Positions 25,771-33,918 of a DNA stretch of 33,918 nt are shown here, piece after piece (the stretch's first letter is position 1; every line of letters begins with the position of its first letter). This DNA is from Bacteriovoracaceae bacterium (GTDB lineage Bacteria; Bdellovibrionota; Bacteriovoracia; Bacteriovoracales; Bacteriovoracaceae). The position numbers were made by a program, and so were the translations under genes. The notes beneath the pieces are model-generated. The model made no database searches. It was not told the origin of the DNA and saw nothing but the letters and a program-made list of their open reading frames with translations. Where the stretch lies: assembly GCA_017858255.1 (NCBI GenBank), contig JAFMBV010000033.1:1-33918 (forward strand), read 5' to 3'.

Positions 25771-26274
25771 ATGAAAAAAACAGTATTGATAATAGAGAGA
25801 ATAGTTATTGAATCGTTAGAGAGTAAGGGACGCCATTTAAAAGAATTGGAAGAGTATACAGGCCTAGAGAACTCCCTTTTAAAGGCAGTGTTACATAAGC
25901 TTATTGAACAAGGTGTTCTGACCTATAAATCTGGTGTTTATGAATTAAATTGGCTTCAAAAAGATCAGTGGTTGCCAATGGTCAAGGATAGAGAGGGGAT
26001 GAAGGTTGAAATCAAAGAGCTCTTTTCTTCTCTTGTGAATCTCATCTTTAACAAAGAAGGGAATGCTATGCTGAAAGTAAAAAAGGTATGGTTAGAACCA
26101 CAGGAGCAAGATGAGCTTTCAAGGCGCCTTAAAGAGATCGATCACTTTCTTGAAAGTATTCGTAATCGCCGGACGATAAAACCAGTTAAAGAGTTAACAA
26201 AGGGCAAGCAGGTGCTTTTCTATGGCGTTTCCTCTTATGAGGATTTAGTCGACGGACTGCTAAAAGCTAGTTAA
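25771..26274 (+). CDS. Winged-helix-like protein of unknown function
   Basis: A 167-residue cytoplasmic protein. The N terminus (about 5-60) looks like a winged helix: GRHLKELEEYTGLENSLLKAVLHKLIEQGVLTYKSGVYELN has the recognition-helix and wing pattern of MarR/ArsR-type domains. The remainder contains a helical segment (LEPQEQDELSRRLKEIDHFLESIRNRR) and a short strand-rich end (KQVLFYGVSSYEDLVDGLL). The C-terminal half vaguely resembles the DUF4423/TIGR02147 proteins of Bdellovibrio and Fibrobacter, which is a weak inference. AAGGA lies seven bases before ATG, and 13 bp separate it from the preceding small HTH-like gene, so the two are probably co-transcribed. Confidence 0.68.
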   Translation: MKKTVLIIERIVIESLESKGRHLKELEEYTGLENSLLKAVLHKLIEQGVLTYKSGVYELNWLQKDQWLPMVKDREGMKVEIKELFSSLVNLIFNKEGNAMLKVKKVWLEPQEQDELSRRLKEIDHFLESIRNRRTIKPVKELTKGKQVLFYGVSSYEDLVDGLLKAS

Positions 26275-26283
26275 TCTAGTGTC

Positions 26284-27396
26284 ATGCATATACCTATTAT
26301 CGTTGGTGGAGGAGGTCTCGTTGGTCTCCTCACCATGAGAGAACTCAATATTATATATCCTAATAAGGAGAAGGCCCTTTTAGAAAAAGGCCATTACTTT
26401 GGTGACCTAGCAAGTGGTCGAAATAGTGGTGTCATGCATGCAGGTCTTTACTATCCATTGGATTCACTCAAGAGAGAACTTTGCCTAAAAGGTAATTTAC
26501 TCTGGGAAGATTTAGCAAAAGAGCTCGGTATTTCTTTTAAAAGATGTGGGAAATATCTCGTGGCCGCTACTAAAGAAGAAATACCGGCGTTAGAAGAACT
26601 TTTTCAGCATGCAGAGAATAATGGTGTCAAGGGATTGGCCTGGTGCTCTGAAGAGGAAAAAGAGAAGATCTCTAACTACTGCTATGTAGAGAAGGCTTTC
26701 TTTAGTCCTATGAGTGGATTCATTTCTCCGAGTGAGGCCACGACTAAAATACGTGATGACCTTTATAAGAAAGATATCCCCTTAATGGCCGATTACAATA
26801 TTGAAGAGGTTAAGAAAGAGGGTTCTAAGTTTGTTGTAAAAACCTCTCGTGAAACTTTTACCTGTGATATTTTTGTCAATGCTATGGGGGGATTTGCTCC
26901 AAAGCTTCGTAAAGATTTAGGCCTCTCAAATATTGAGACGTATTGGGTAAAGGGAAATTACGTTAAATTGAATAAGTCCTTTTATAATGAAGCGCTTATT
27001 TATCCTGTTCCACCAAAGAGCTTATTGGGTCTTGGCGTTCATACAAGTTTTGACTTTGACGGTATTATTCGTTTTGGTCCAGATACTGAGGAATGTTCAA
27101 ATGGTTACGAGCACTCACTGTCTGCTGATATTGTGGATAAAATGTATCCTGCTATATCGAATCTTTTCAAGGGAATTGAAAAGACGGACCTTCAGGCAGA
27201 TTACTGTGGAATAAGGTCCAAAATATTGGTAGATGGGAATATTTATACTGACTTTTGGCTTGGAGATCCTTCTATTCACGGTATCCCTGGTTATTATGAA
27301 TATTTGGGAATTGAATCACCTGGTTTAACGGCATCGCCTGCCTTGGCCCAGACTATGGCGAGTCGAATAAGAAGTGATTTTTCAGAAGTTTTTTGA
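26284..27396 (+). CDS. lhgO: FAD-dependent L-2-hydroxyglutarate oxidase-like enzyme
   Basis: A 370-residue flavoenzyme of the D-amino-acid-oxidase (DAO) superfamily, L-2-hydroxyglutarate dehydrogenase/oxidase group. The FAD-binding start is IIVGGGGLVGLLTMREL (dinucleotide motif at 8-14); SGRNSGVMHAGLYY (44-57) is a signature of this group, with the conserved segment KRELCLKGNLLWEDL after it. It ends with GIESPGLTASPALA, the second FAD contact region. The expected reaction is oxidation of L-2-hydroxyglutarate to 2-oxoglutarate, feeding electrons to the quinone pool. The group also includes related hydroxy-acid oxidases, so exact substrate is inferred. No clear ribosome site precedes ATG 26284; it follows the winged-helix gene by nine bases. 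Confidence 0.87.
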   Translation: MHIPIIVGGGGLVGLLTMRELNIIYPNKEKALLEKGHYFGDLASGRNSGVMHAGLYYPLDSLKRELCLKGNLLWEDLAKELGISFKRCGKYLVAATKEEIPALEELFQHAENNGVKGLAWCSEEEKEKISNYCYVEKAFFSPMSGFISPSEATTKIRDDLYKKDIPLMADYNIEEVKKEGSKFVVKTSRETFTCDIFVNAMGGFAPKLRKDLGLSNIETYWVKGNYVKLNKSFYNEALIYPVPPKSLLGLGVHTSFDFDGIIRFGPDTEECSNGYEHSLSADIVDKMYPAISNLFKGIEKTDLQADYCGIRSKILVDGNIYTDFWLGDPSIHGIPGYYEYLGIESPGLTASPALAQTMASRIRSDFSEVF

Positions 27397-27411
27397 GATG
27401 ATTGCCGTTCA

Positions 27412-28173
27412 ATGAAAAAAATAGACTCAACAGTAGAAAATTATCCTTTTGAAAGTAATGATTTTCGCCATTACTTTCAAAATCTTTATCGAGATAGAGG
27501 CATAAAGGCCTTCTATCAATTTCTAAATAGACCTCTTAGAAGGTCTTTCTCTCGCTCTCTCATTAAAAAATATGCTCCAGTGGGTCTAGGCCTTGAGGTT
27601 GGTGTCGGTGAGAGAACCATTGCACCTACAGATCGCACCATTTTAAGTGATGGTTTTGCCGAGCATGGAGTTGGTCAATCAATTGCGAGAGCTTACTTCA
27701 AGGGTGACGATACGCCCTTTGAAGATGAAACCCTCTCTTTTGTTCTTAGCGAACATGTTCTAGAGCACATTCCTAATCCTATAAAGAGTCTAAAAGAATG
27801 GATTCGTATTTTAAAAGTGGGCGGAAAACTTATTATCTTTCTTCCTCACAAGGAAAGAACGAATGATTGTCATCGTTCGGTTACTTCCTTAGAGCATCTG
27901 ATTTCTGATTATGAAAAAGATGTCTCTATTAATGATGACACCCATTTTCAAGATTGGTGGGAAAATGTTGTAGAGAAGGGTTTAATGCCTGAACACTATA
28001 AGCATATCCCAAAGGATGAACTCATCTCAACAGGAAGTGTGCATCATCATGTTTGGACTGAAAAAGAAATAATTGAGCTCTTTGAATATTTAGGTCTTAA
28101 GGTTTTATTTTATGATCCCAAAGTTTACGATCGCAGGGATAGCTTCGCAGTTATCGCAGAAAAAACCTCGTAG
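27412..28173 (+). CDS. SAM-dependent methyltransferase (class I)
   Basis: A 253-residue Rossmann-fold methyltransferase. Motif I LEVGVGE (61-67) binds the methionine part of SAM, and DTPFEDETLSFVLSEHVLEHIPNP (about 100-123) covers the acidic residue and motif IV, as in the Methyltransf_11 family. LKEWIRILKVGGKLIIFLP is the usual post-motif strand. The substrate is unknown; it could be a lipid, a glycan or a small molecule. It starts 16 bp after lhgO and overlaps the downstream GT22 gene by 62 bp, an unusually long but not implausible overlap that suggests tightly linked expression. A membrane-glycan substrate is an inference from that neighbour. Confidence 0.85.
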   Translation: MKKIDSTVENYPFESNDFRHYFQNLYRDRGIKAFYQFLNRPLRRSFSRSLIKKYAPVGLGLEVGVGERTIAPTDRTILSDGFAEHGVGQSIARAYFKGDDTPFEDETLSFVLSEHVLEHIPNPIKSLKEWIRILKVGGKLIIFLPHKERTNDCHRSVTSLEHLISDYEKDVSINDDTHFQDWWENVVEKGLMPEHYKHIPKDELISTGSVHHHVWTEKEIIELFEYLGLKVLFYDPKVYDRRDSFAVIAEKTS

Positions 28174-29569
28174 TCTCTTACTCCTTGGTATTATCTTTGG
28201 GCTTTTTCCTGCTCTCTTTAGTATTGGCTTTCATCATCCAGATGAACAATTCTCTATTCTAGAGCTGATGAATTATAAACTGGGTAATGTCTCAGCCGAT
28301 ATTTTTAATTGGGACTTTCATCTTAAGATTAGACCCTTCTTTCAAGTCGCTATTTATACATCTATTTACAAGTTCTTTGGGGTATTAGGACTCGAGAACC
28401 CTTTTCACTTTAGTGCACTCATTAGATTCTTTAATTACGCTCTTGGGGTCTTCTCTTTTTATTGTCTTATTTTTTCACCCCTTATTACTCTTTCTCAAGA
28501 TCAACGAAAGAAGCTTCTGCTGATCGTTCTGTCGTTATGGTTTGTCCCTTATATAATGGTGAGGACCAGTTCCGAGAGTCTATCGATTAGCCTCTTTCTC
28601 CTTGGGCTGAGCTTCTATACATTAGAGAAGAAGAGTGGGAACTTTTTCATCATGGGTCTTTTAATGGGCCTCTCTTTCGCAACTCGTTTTCAAATGGGTA
28701 TTTCGGCCTTTAGTTTCTTTCTATGGTTAATTTTCATAAAGGGAAAGTCCTTTTGGAGGGCTTCGACCTTTATGTGTGTTGGCGTTGTTTTAGGGGCCGC
28801 TTCTTTAATGCTCTTTGATTATTGGGGTTATGGTGACTTGGTCTTCAGCCCATGGAATTACTTAAGAGAAAATCTCATCAATCAGAAAGTAAATAGCTTT
28901 GGCGTAAAGCCCTTTTATTATTTTTTCACAAAAGGCCTAGTGAAGGGGGGCGTGTTTCCAGCTCTCTTATGCTTAATGGGAGCAATTGTTTTTCTTAGAA
29001 AAAATATTCGAAGTCCATGGCCCTGGATTATGCTTCCTTATCTTGTGGTTCACTCTCTAATCGGGCACAAAGAAGTTCGCTTTCTAAACTTTCTCTATGT
29101 TCTGACACCAATCTTGGCCTATATGAGCTGGGATCATTTTAAATTTAAAGGGCGAGGGATTCTTTTAAAACTAGCGATTGGTATTAATATCATTCTACTT
29201 TTTAGAGTCTTTTTCTTTCCTGTATATAAGCCACTTGTGATTTATCGATATATTTTTGACAATATCCCCAGCACTGAAAAGATCTATACCCCTACATCTT
29301 CTAGCAAAGCGCCTTTAACCTTACAGATGCGCTTTTATACAAAGAGCGAGCGAAAGTTGATAGGGAAGAGCTTCGATGAATTAGGGCAGTACGATAATCC
29401 TTTCCATCTTCTTACTAGTAGATTCGATGAAAGAAGATTTGCCTATAATCTTGGTTGTCATGAACTAGAGTCACTATACCCTAAGTGGGTTTATGAATTT
29501 AATTACTTTAATTGGCTCAAACGTTCAGCAATCTGGACCTTATGGTCTTGTCAAAAATCTACAAATTAG
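28112..29569 (+). CDS. GT22-family glycosyltransferase (PIG-B/ALG9-like)
   Basis: A 485-residue polytopic membrane protein of glycosyltransferase family 22, best known from eukaryotic GPI and N-glycan mannosyltransferases. Motifs: [11 protein letters not shown] near the N terminus (41-51, the catalytic acidic loop), RTSSES (151-156), and HKEVRFL (319-325), the family signature. About ten hydrophobic helices follow. The donor is presumably a polyprenyl-phosphate sugar such as dolichol-phosphate-mannose in eukaryotes; the bacterial acceptor is unknown. No ATG, GTG or TTG nearer the membrane part is available, so ATG 28112 is the start, 62 bp inside the methyltransferase gene. Its 3' end overlaps metH by 11 bp, convergent. 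Confidence 0.85.
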   Translation: MIPKFTIAGIASQLSQKKPRSLLLLGIIFGLFPALFSIGFHHPDEQFSILELMNYKLGNVSADIFNWDFHLKIRPFFQVAIYTSIYKFFGVLGLENPFHFSALIRFFNYALGVFSFYCLIFSPLITLSQDQRKKLLLIVLSLWFVPYIMVRTSSESLSISLFLLGLSFYTLEKKSGNFFIMGLLMGLSFATRFQMGISAFSFFLWLIFIKGKSFWRASTFMCVGVVLGAASLMLFDYWGYGDLVFSPWNYLRENLINQKVNSFGVKPFYYFFTKGLVKGGVFPALLCLMGAIVFLRKNIRSPWPWIMLPYLVVHSLIGHKEVRFLNFLYVLTPILAYMSWDHFKFKGRGILLKLAIGINIILLFRVFFFPVYKPLVIYRYIFDNIPSTEKIYTPTSSSKAPLTLQMRFYTKSERKLIGKSFDELGQYDNPFHLLTSRFDERRFAYNLGCHELESLYPKWVYEFNYFNWLKRSAIWTLWSCQKSTN

Positions 29570-32500
29570 GAGAGAGCCATCTCTTCATCTCTTCGACGGT
29601 TTTGCCCTTTCTTAAAGAGTATTCTTCAAGTTGGTCAGATCCTATTGTGCCGAGATTAAAATATTTCGAGTCTGGATACTGCATATAAAAACCAGAAACC
29701 GAGCTGGCAGGATACATCGCAAAATTTTCTGTAAGGATCGCACCCGTATTTTTTTCGGCGTCTAGAAGGCGCCAAATTATCTCTTTTTCTGTGTGATCAG
29801 GACACGCGGGGTAGCCCGGTGCAGGTCTTACTCCACGATATTTTTCTTTAATGAGTTGTTCTTGGGTAAGTTCCTCTTTTAAACCAAACTTCCAGTTATC
29901 ACGAACTTTCTTGTGGAGCATTTCTGCGAGGGCCTCTGCTAAGCGATCACCAATGGCCTTAACCATAATGGAAGAATAGTCATCACCTTGATCTTGAAAG
30001 GTCTTTGAGTAAGACTCGACCTCATCACCCATTGTCACAACAAAGCCACCACAATAGTCGTTATAACCTTTTGGCGCGACAAAGTCGGCCAGCGAGCGAT
30101 AGGGAAGTGATTCATCATTTTGTTTTTGTTGTCTTAGAAAATGTAAAACTTCTAGGGTGTCCCTGCGGTCTTCATCTTTGAAGAGGCGAACATCATCACC
30201 TTCCGAATTAGCAGGCCAAAGTCCCCATACGGCCTTTGGGTTAAAACGATTATTTTTAACGATATCAGAGAGCATTTTTGAGGCATCTTTAAAAAGTTTC
30301 TTCGCTTCAACTCCATACTTCTCTGATTCCAGAATTTTTGGATAAGTTCCTTTCATCTGCCAGGTCCAAAAGAAAGGAGACCAATCAATAAAGGGGACAA
30401 TCTGATCAAGCGGTATTTTATCCCAAGTGCTTAAGCCTGTTTTATCAGGGGCCTCAAGCTTGATTTTCTGCCAGTCAATTGTTGGCGCTTTTTCTCTGGC
30501 CTCATTAAGTGGAAGAAGTTTTCTCTCATCACCTTGATTAAAGCGCTCTCTTAGCTTTTGCTGAGACTCTTTAATTTCTAAGCGGTAATTATCGCTTTCT
30601 TTGTCACTAAGAAGTTTAGAGCAAACATCAACAACAAGGGAAGCGTCTCCTACTTGAACAATTGGTTGAGAGTAATGTTCAGCAATTTTAACGGCAGTGT
30701 GCATTTTTGAAGTTGTCGCCCCACCAATGAGAAGAGGAACTTTTAAGCCTCTCTTTTCCATTTCCTGAGCGTTAAAAATCATTTCATCAAGACTTGGGGT
30801 AATAAGGCCTGAGAGACCAATAATATCGGCATTTATCTCTTCGGCCCTTTTCAATATTTGATCACAGGAGACCATGACACCCATGTCTTCTACTTTGTAG
30901 CCATTGCAGGCAAGAACGACGCCTACAATATTCTTTCCAATATCATGCACATCTCCCTTTACTGTCGCGATAAGAAAAGTTCCTTGCTCTTTTTGATTGG
31001 GGTTCTTTCTTTTTTCCTCATCCATATAGGGTTCGAGGTAGGCCACCGCTTTTTTCATAACACGCGCGGATTTAACAACTTGGGGCAGAAACATTTTTCC
31101 TGCGCCGAAGAGTTCACCAACAACTCTCATACCGGCCATCAATGGACCTTCTATAACATCAAGTGGTCGGCCAAGCCCGCTGCGTGCTTCTTCAGTGTCC
31201 CTTTCAATATATTCCGTAATACCTTGGACAAGTGAGTGAGTGATTCTCTCTTGAAGCTCCATTTCTCGCCAAGAAAGATCATTTCGATCTTTCTTATTGG
31301 ATTGGCCTTTAAATTGTTCGGAGAAATCAATGAGCTCATCAGTTGCTTCTAAACTTTTATTAAAGAGAACATTTTCAACTTTCTCTTTAAGCTCTGGATT
31401 TATACTTTCATAAACTTCAAGCATCCCAGCATTGACGATACCTAGGTCAAGGCCGGCCTCAATTGCGTAGTAGAGAAAACAAGAGTGCATGGCCTCTCTT
31501 ACAATATTATTGCCACGAAAACTAAAGGAGAGGTTTGAAACCCCACCAGAGGTTAGGGCACCTGGGCAAACTTGCTTGATCTCTCTTACTGCTTCCAAAA
31601 AATCGACAGCATAGTTATTGTGCTCTTCCATGCCTGTGGCGACAGTTAAAATATTGGGGTCAAAGATAATGTCACGTGGATCAAAGTCGACTTTTTCGAC
31701 TAAGAGATCATAGGCCCTTTTACAAATGCGAACTTTGTCGTCCTTTTCTGCGGCCTGACCTTTTTCATCAAAGGCCATGACGACAGTTGCGGCACCATAC
31801 TTCTTTACTAATCTAGCTTTTTCTAAGAATGCCTCTTCTCCATCTTTTAAAGAGATGGAGTTAACGATGGCCTTCCCTTGAACACACTTAAGTCCAGCTT
31901 CGATGACTTCCCACTTTGAGGAGTCAATCATGATAGGAACGCGGCTTATATCTGGTTCAGCGGCCACAAGGTTTAGGAAGTGGCTCATGCTCTCCACACC
32001 ATCAATGAGACCTTCATCAAAGTTTATATCAATAATATTGGCGCCATTTTCTACTTGGCTACGGCCAACATCGAGAGCTTCTTCGTATTTCCCTTCTTTT
32101 ATAAGACGAGAAAATTTTGGTGATCCTGTGACGTTGGTTCTTTCACCAACCATAAAGAACTTGGTGACTCTTTCATCAGAAATTGTCAAAGGCTCTAGAC
32201 CTGATAGGCGCATGGCCTCTTTTTGAGGAGGTAGGCTTCTCGGCTTCACAGCTTTAACTTGTTTAACAATGGCCGCAATATGAGCAGGCGTTGTTCCACA
32301 GCACCCGCCGACAATATTGATAAGACCATCTTCAGCGAAATCTTTCATAAGGCCTCCAGTCATATCTGGAGTTTCATCATATCCCGTGGCCGCTAAAGGA
32401 TTAGGCAGACCGGCATTTGGATAGCAAGAAGTATATATGGGTGCAATTCTAGAGAGCTCGGCCATAAATGGACGCATCTCTCTGGCGCCGAGTGCGCAGT

Positions 32501-33245
32501 TGATGCCAATGCTAATAGGATTGGCATGGCGAATGGAGTTCCAACAGGCTTCGACAGTTTGGCCCGATAGAGTTCGTCCTGATTGATCGGTAATCGTGAT
32601 TGAGATCATCACGGGAATATCTAGTCCTAACTCTTCTTTAAGATCTTGGATGGCAAAGAGAGCGGCTTTTAGGTTCAGGGTATCAAACGTCGTTTCTGGC
32701 AGAAGAATATCAGCGCCACCTTCAACTAAGGCCTTTGCTTGTTCGTAGTAGTCTTTTTTAAGTTCATCAAAACTAATCGCGCGAAAAGCGGGATTGTTAA
32801 CATCGGGGCTCATTGAAGCCGTTCTATTTGTTGGTCCCATAGCACCCGCTACAAAACAAACGCGTCCTTCTTCTTTTAGAATTCTTTCACATGCTCTTTT
32901 GGCAATTCTTGCAGATTCGCGGTTAAGCTCAGGCACAACATCTTCAAGCTTGTAATCAGCTTGCGCAATTCTAGTTCCGGAGAAAGTATTGGTTTCAATA
33001 ATATCTGCACCAGCTTTTAAGTATTCATAATGAATTTCCTCAATGATGTCTGGTCTCGTGATACTTAAAAGGTCATTGTTACCTTTTAGGTCATGAGTAT
33101 GATCTTTAAAGCGCTCACCACGAAAGTCTTCTTCATTTAGCTTGTGCTGCTGAATCATCGTTCCCATGGCACCATCCATAAAAACAATACGTTCTTCCAA
33201 TAATGAGTGAAGCTTCTTAAAAGCTTGGTTTTTTTCAAGATTCAT
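29559..33245 (-). CDS. metH: Cobalamin-dependent methionine synthase
   Basis: A complete 1228-residue MetH, transferring a methyl group from methyl-tetrahydrofolate to homocysteine through bound methylcobalamin. All four modules are present: homocysteine-binding domain with zinc ligands Cys250 (GINCALG) and Cys315-Cys316 (GGCCGTTP); methyl-folate (pterin) domain from about 360 ([16 protein letters not shown]); cobalamin domain with DVHDIGKN (765-772, His767 being the cobalt ligand) and SCDQI; and the SAM-dependent reactivation domain from about 900, with [17 protein letters not shown] lies seven bases before ATG 33245. metF lies immediately upstream (17 bp), so the two are probably one unit. 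The product needs the B12 delivered by the btu operon in this same window. Confidence 0.98.
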   Translation of the reverse strand: MNLEKNQAFKKLHSLLEERIVFMDGAMGTMIQQHKLNEEDFRGERFKDHTHDLKGNNDLLSITRPDIIEEIHYEYLKAGADIIETNTFSGTRIAQADYKLEDVVPELNRESARIAKRACERILKEEGRVCFVAGAMGPTNRTASMSPDVNNPAFRAISFDELKKDYYEQAKALVEGGADILLPETTFDTLNLKAALFAIQDLKEELGLDIPVMISITITDQSGRTLSGQTVEACWNSIRHANPISIGINCALGAREMRPFMAELSRIAPIYTSCYPNAGLPNPLAATGYDETPDMTGGLMKDFAEDGLINIVGGCCGTTPAHIAAIVKQVKAVKPRSLPPQKEAMRLSGLEPLTISDERVTKFFMVGERTNVTGSPKFSRLIKEGKYEEALDVGRSQVENGANIIDINFDEGLIDGVESMSHFLNLVAAEPDISRVPIMIDSSKWEVIEAGLKCVQGKAIVNSISLKDGEEAFLEKARLVKKYGAATVVMAFDEKGQAAEKDDKVRICKRAYDLLVEKVDFDPRDIIFDPNILTVATGMEEHNNYAVDFLEAVREIKQVCPGALTSGGVSNLSFSFRGNNIVREAMHSCFLYYAIEAGLDLGIVNAGMLEVYESINPELKEKVENVLFNKSLEATDELIDFSEQFKGQSNKKDRNDLSWREMELQERITHSLVQGITEYIERDTEEARSGLGRPLDVIEGPLMAGMRVVGELFGAGKMFLPQVVKSARVMKKAVAYLEPYMDEEKRKNPNQKEQGTFLIATVKGDVHDIGKNIVGVVLACNGYKVEDMGVMVSCDQILKRAEEINADIIGLSGLITPSLDEMIFNAQEMEKRGLKVPLLIGGATTSKMHTAVKIAEHYSQPIVQVGDASLVVDVCSKLLSDKESDNYRLEIKESQQKLRERFNQGDERKLLPLNEAREKAPTIDWQKIKLEAPDKTGLSTWDKIPLDQIVPFIDWSPFFWTWQMKGTYPKILESEKYGVEAKKLFKDASKMLSDIVKNNRFNPKAVWGLWPANSEGDDVRLFKDEDRRDTLEVLHFLRQQKQNDESLPYRSLADFVAPKGYNDYCGGFVVTMGDEVESYSKTFQDQGDDYSSIMVKAIGDRLAEALAEMLHKKVRDNWKFGLKEELTQEQLIKEKYRGVRPAPGYPACPDHTEKEIIWRLLDAEKNTGAILTENFAMYPASSVSGFYMQYPDSKYFNLGTIGSDQLEEYSLRKGKTVEEMKRWLSPNL

Positions 33246-33262
33246 TTTAATACCTTTTGGGT

Positions 33263-33918
33263 TTAGCGGAATTTTTTAACGACCTCTAGAACACTCTCAG
33301 TGTCATTCATAATATAAAAGTGAACGCAAGGAGCTCCACCATTAATTAGGTCTTCCGTTTGTTTTACGGCCCAGTTTATTCCAATCTCTTTTACGTGTTC
33401 GGGATTTTCCATAACTTCGTCGACTAACTCATCAGGGAAGTTAATATAGAAATGTTTTGGGATACTCTGAAGCTGGCGTACGCTCTTTAGGATTTTTAAC
33501 CCTGGAATAATAGGGACATTGATTCCTTCAGCTTTACACTGTTCGACATAGTTCCAGTAGTTCTTATTGTCATAGAACATTTGAGTACCGATATATTCAG
33601 CACCGGCATCGACTTTCTTTTTAAGCCACTGAAGATCAAATTTCATGTTAGGAGATTCAAAGTGCTTCTCTGGATAGCCTGCAACTCCTGTACAAAAGTT
33701 AAGGGGCTCAGCTCCTGTTAACTCATCGAGGAAATTACCTTTTTTCATCTCTTCAATTTGTTCAACAAGGTCAATGGCGTAGCGGTTTACAGAGCGTGCT
33801 TTATCCACTTTCTTTGAGTAGTTAAGACCGTCACCTCTTAAGGCGAGGACATTATGTATCCCTAAGTATTGCAACTCAATTAATGCGTCTTCAGTTTCTT
33901 CTTTTGTAAAACCATTAC
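33263..33918 (-). CDS. metF: Methylenetetrahydrofolate reductase, 5' end outside the window
   Basis: The C-terminal two-thirds of MetF, which reduces methylene-tetrahydrofolate to methyl-tetrahydrofolate for MetH, using FAD. The frame is open to the right edge; the visible part begins [19 protein letters not shown], then NVLALRGD, and continues through [14 protein letters not shown] and [12 protein letters not shown], the core of the TIM barrel. The apparent TTG at 33874 is an internal Leu. The next gene downstream is metH, 17 bp away, so the products supply and use the same methyl group. Regulatory sequence must lie beyond the window. Confidence 0.96.
   Translation of the reverse strand, partial: NGFTKEETEDALIELQYLGIHNVLALRGDGLNYSKKVDKARSVNRYAIDLVEQIEEMKKGNFLDELTGAEPLNFCTGVAGYPEKHFESPNMKFDLQWLKKKVDAGAEYIGTQMFYDNKNYWNYVEQCKAEGINVPIIPGLKILKSVRQLQSIPKHFYINFPDELVDEVMENPEHVKEIGINWAVKQTEDLINGGAPCVHFYIMNDTESVLEVVKKFR

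Noticed and set aside
33263-33874. metF as a complete gene starting with TTG 33874.
   Set aside because: The frame continues to the window edge with conserved MetF residues, so the gene is cut by the window.

Overview
The window is a gene-dense, AT-rich Gram-negative chromosome segment. Lipoprotein and Sec signal peptides, a TonB-dependent outer-membrane receptor, a periplasmic HtrA protease and periplasmic binding proteins all point to a diderm cell. Base composition, gene style and the many exported proteins I cannot place suggest the Bdellovibrionota (Bacteriovorax/Halobacteriovorax-like). That assignment is an inference; no rRNA gene is present to confirm it. I see no tRNA or rRNA genes, insertion sequences, integrases, CRISPR arrays or phage genes. 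The window looks like ordinary chromosomal backbone with a few lineage-specific islets.

Layout. 1-2536: 3' part of polA, running off the left edge, with a proofreading domain that looks inactive. 2538-6826 (minus): an MBOAT acyltransferase plus an SGNH-like partner, probably a cell-surface acylation pair, then a CLC chloride transporter with CBS domains. 6827-9118: groES-groEL with a promoter and a strong terminator. 9187-10579: lepB overlapping a TIGR04282/DUF2064 glycosyltransferase-like gene. 10580-13977: a 368-bp gap, then five small, mostly exported or unrecognised genes, including a matrixin-type metalloprotease with a C-terminal membrane anchor. 14087-17797: a peptide-type ABC importer (binding lipoprotein plus YejB- and YejE-like permeases) with no ATPase gene beside it. 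17803-22308: a compact cobalamin riboswitch followed by a tightly overlapping btuB-btuF-btuD-btuC operon for vitamin B12 uptake. 22335-25280: htrA/degP (minus), psd (plus) and an EEP-fold hydrolase (minus). 25434-29569 (plus): two small helix-turn-helix-like genes, an LhgO-like FAD oxidoreductase, a SAM methyltransferase and a GT22 (PIG-B/ALG9-like) glycosyltransferase. 29559-33918 (minus): cobalamin-dependent methionine synthase metH downstream of metF, which runs off the right edge.

How the parts connect. The B12 uptake operon and B12-dependent MetH form a coherent theme: no corrin-ring synthesis genes are visible, so the cell may scavenge cobalamin and use it for methionine synthesis, with MetF supplying methyl-tetrahydrofolate. 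The most striking sequence observation is that btuC has no ATG, GTG or TTG at the position needed to encode its first membrane helix. The natural start is an ATA, placed as ATAA over the btuD stop, exactly where an ATGA overlap would be expected. Other points of interest are the very compact riboswitch, a likely leaderless exported protein at 13276, a 10-mer shared by a tandem repeat and an 18-bp palindrome, a TIMP/NTR-like small exported protein beside the metalloprotease, and convergent gene ends that overlap or nearly touch.
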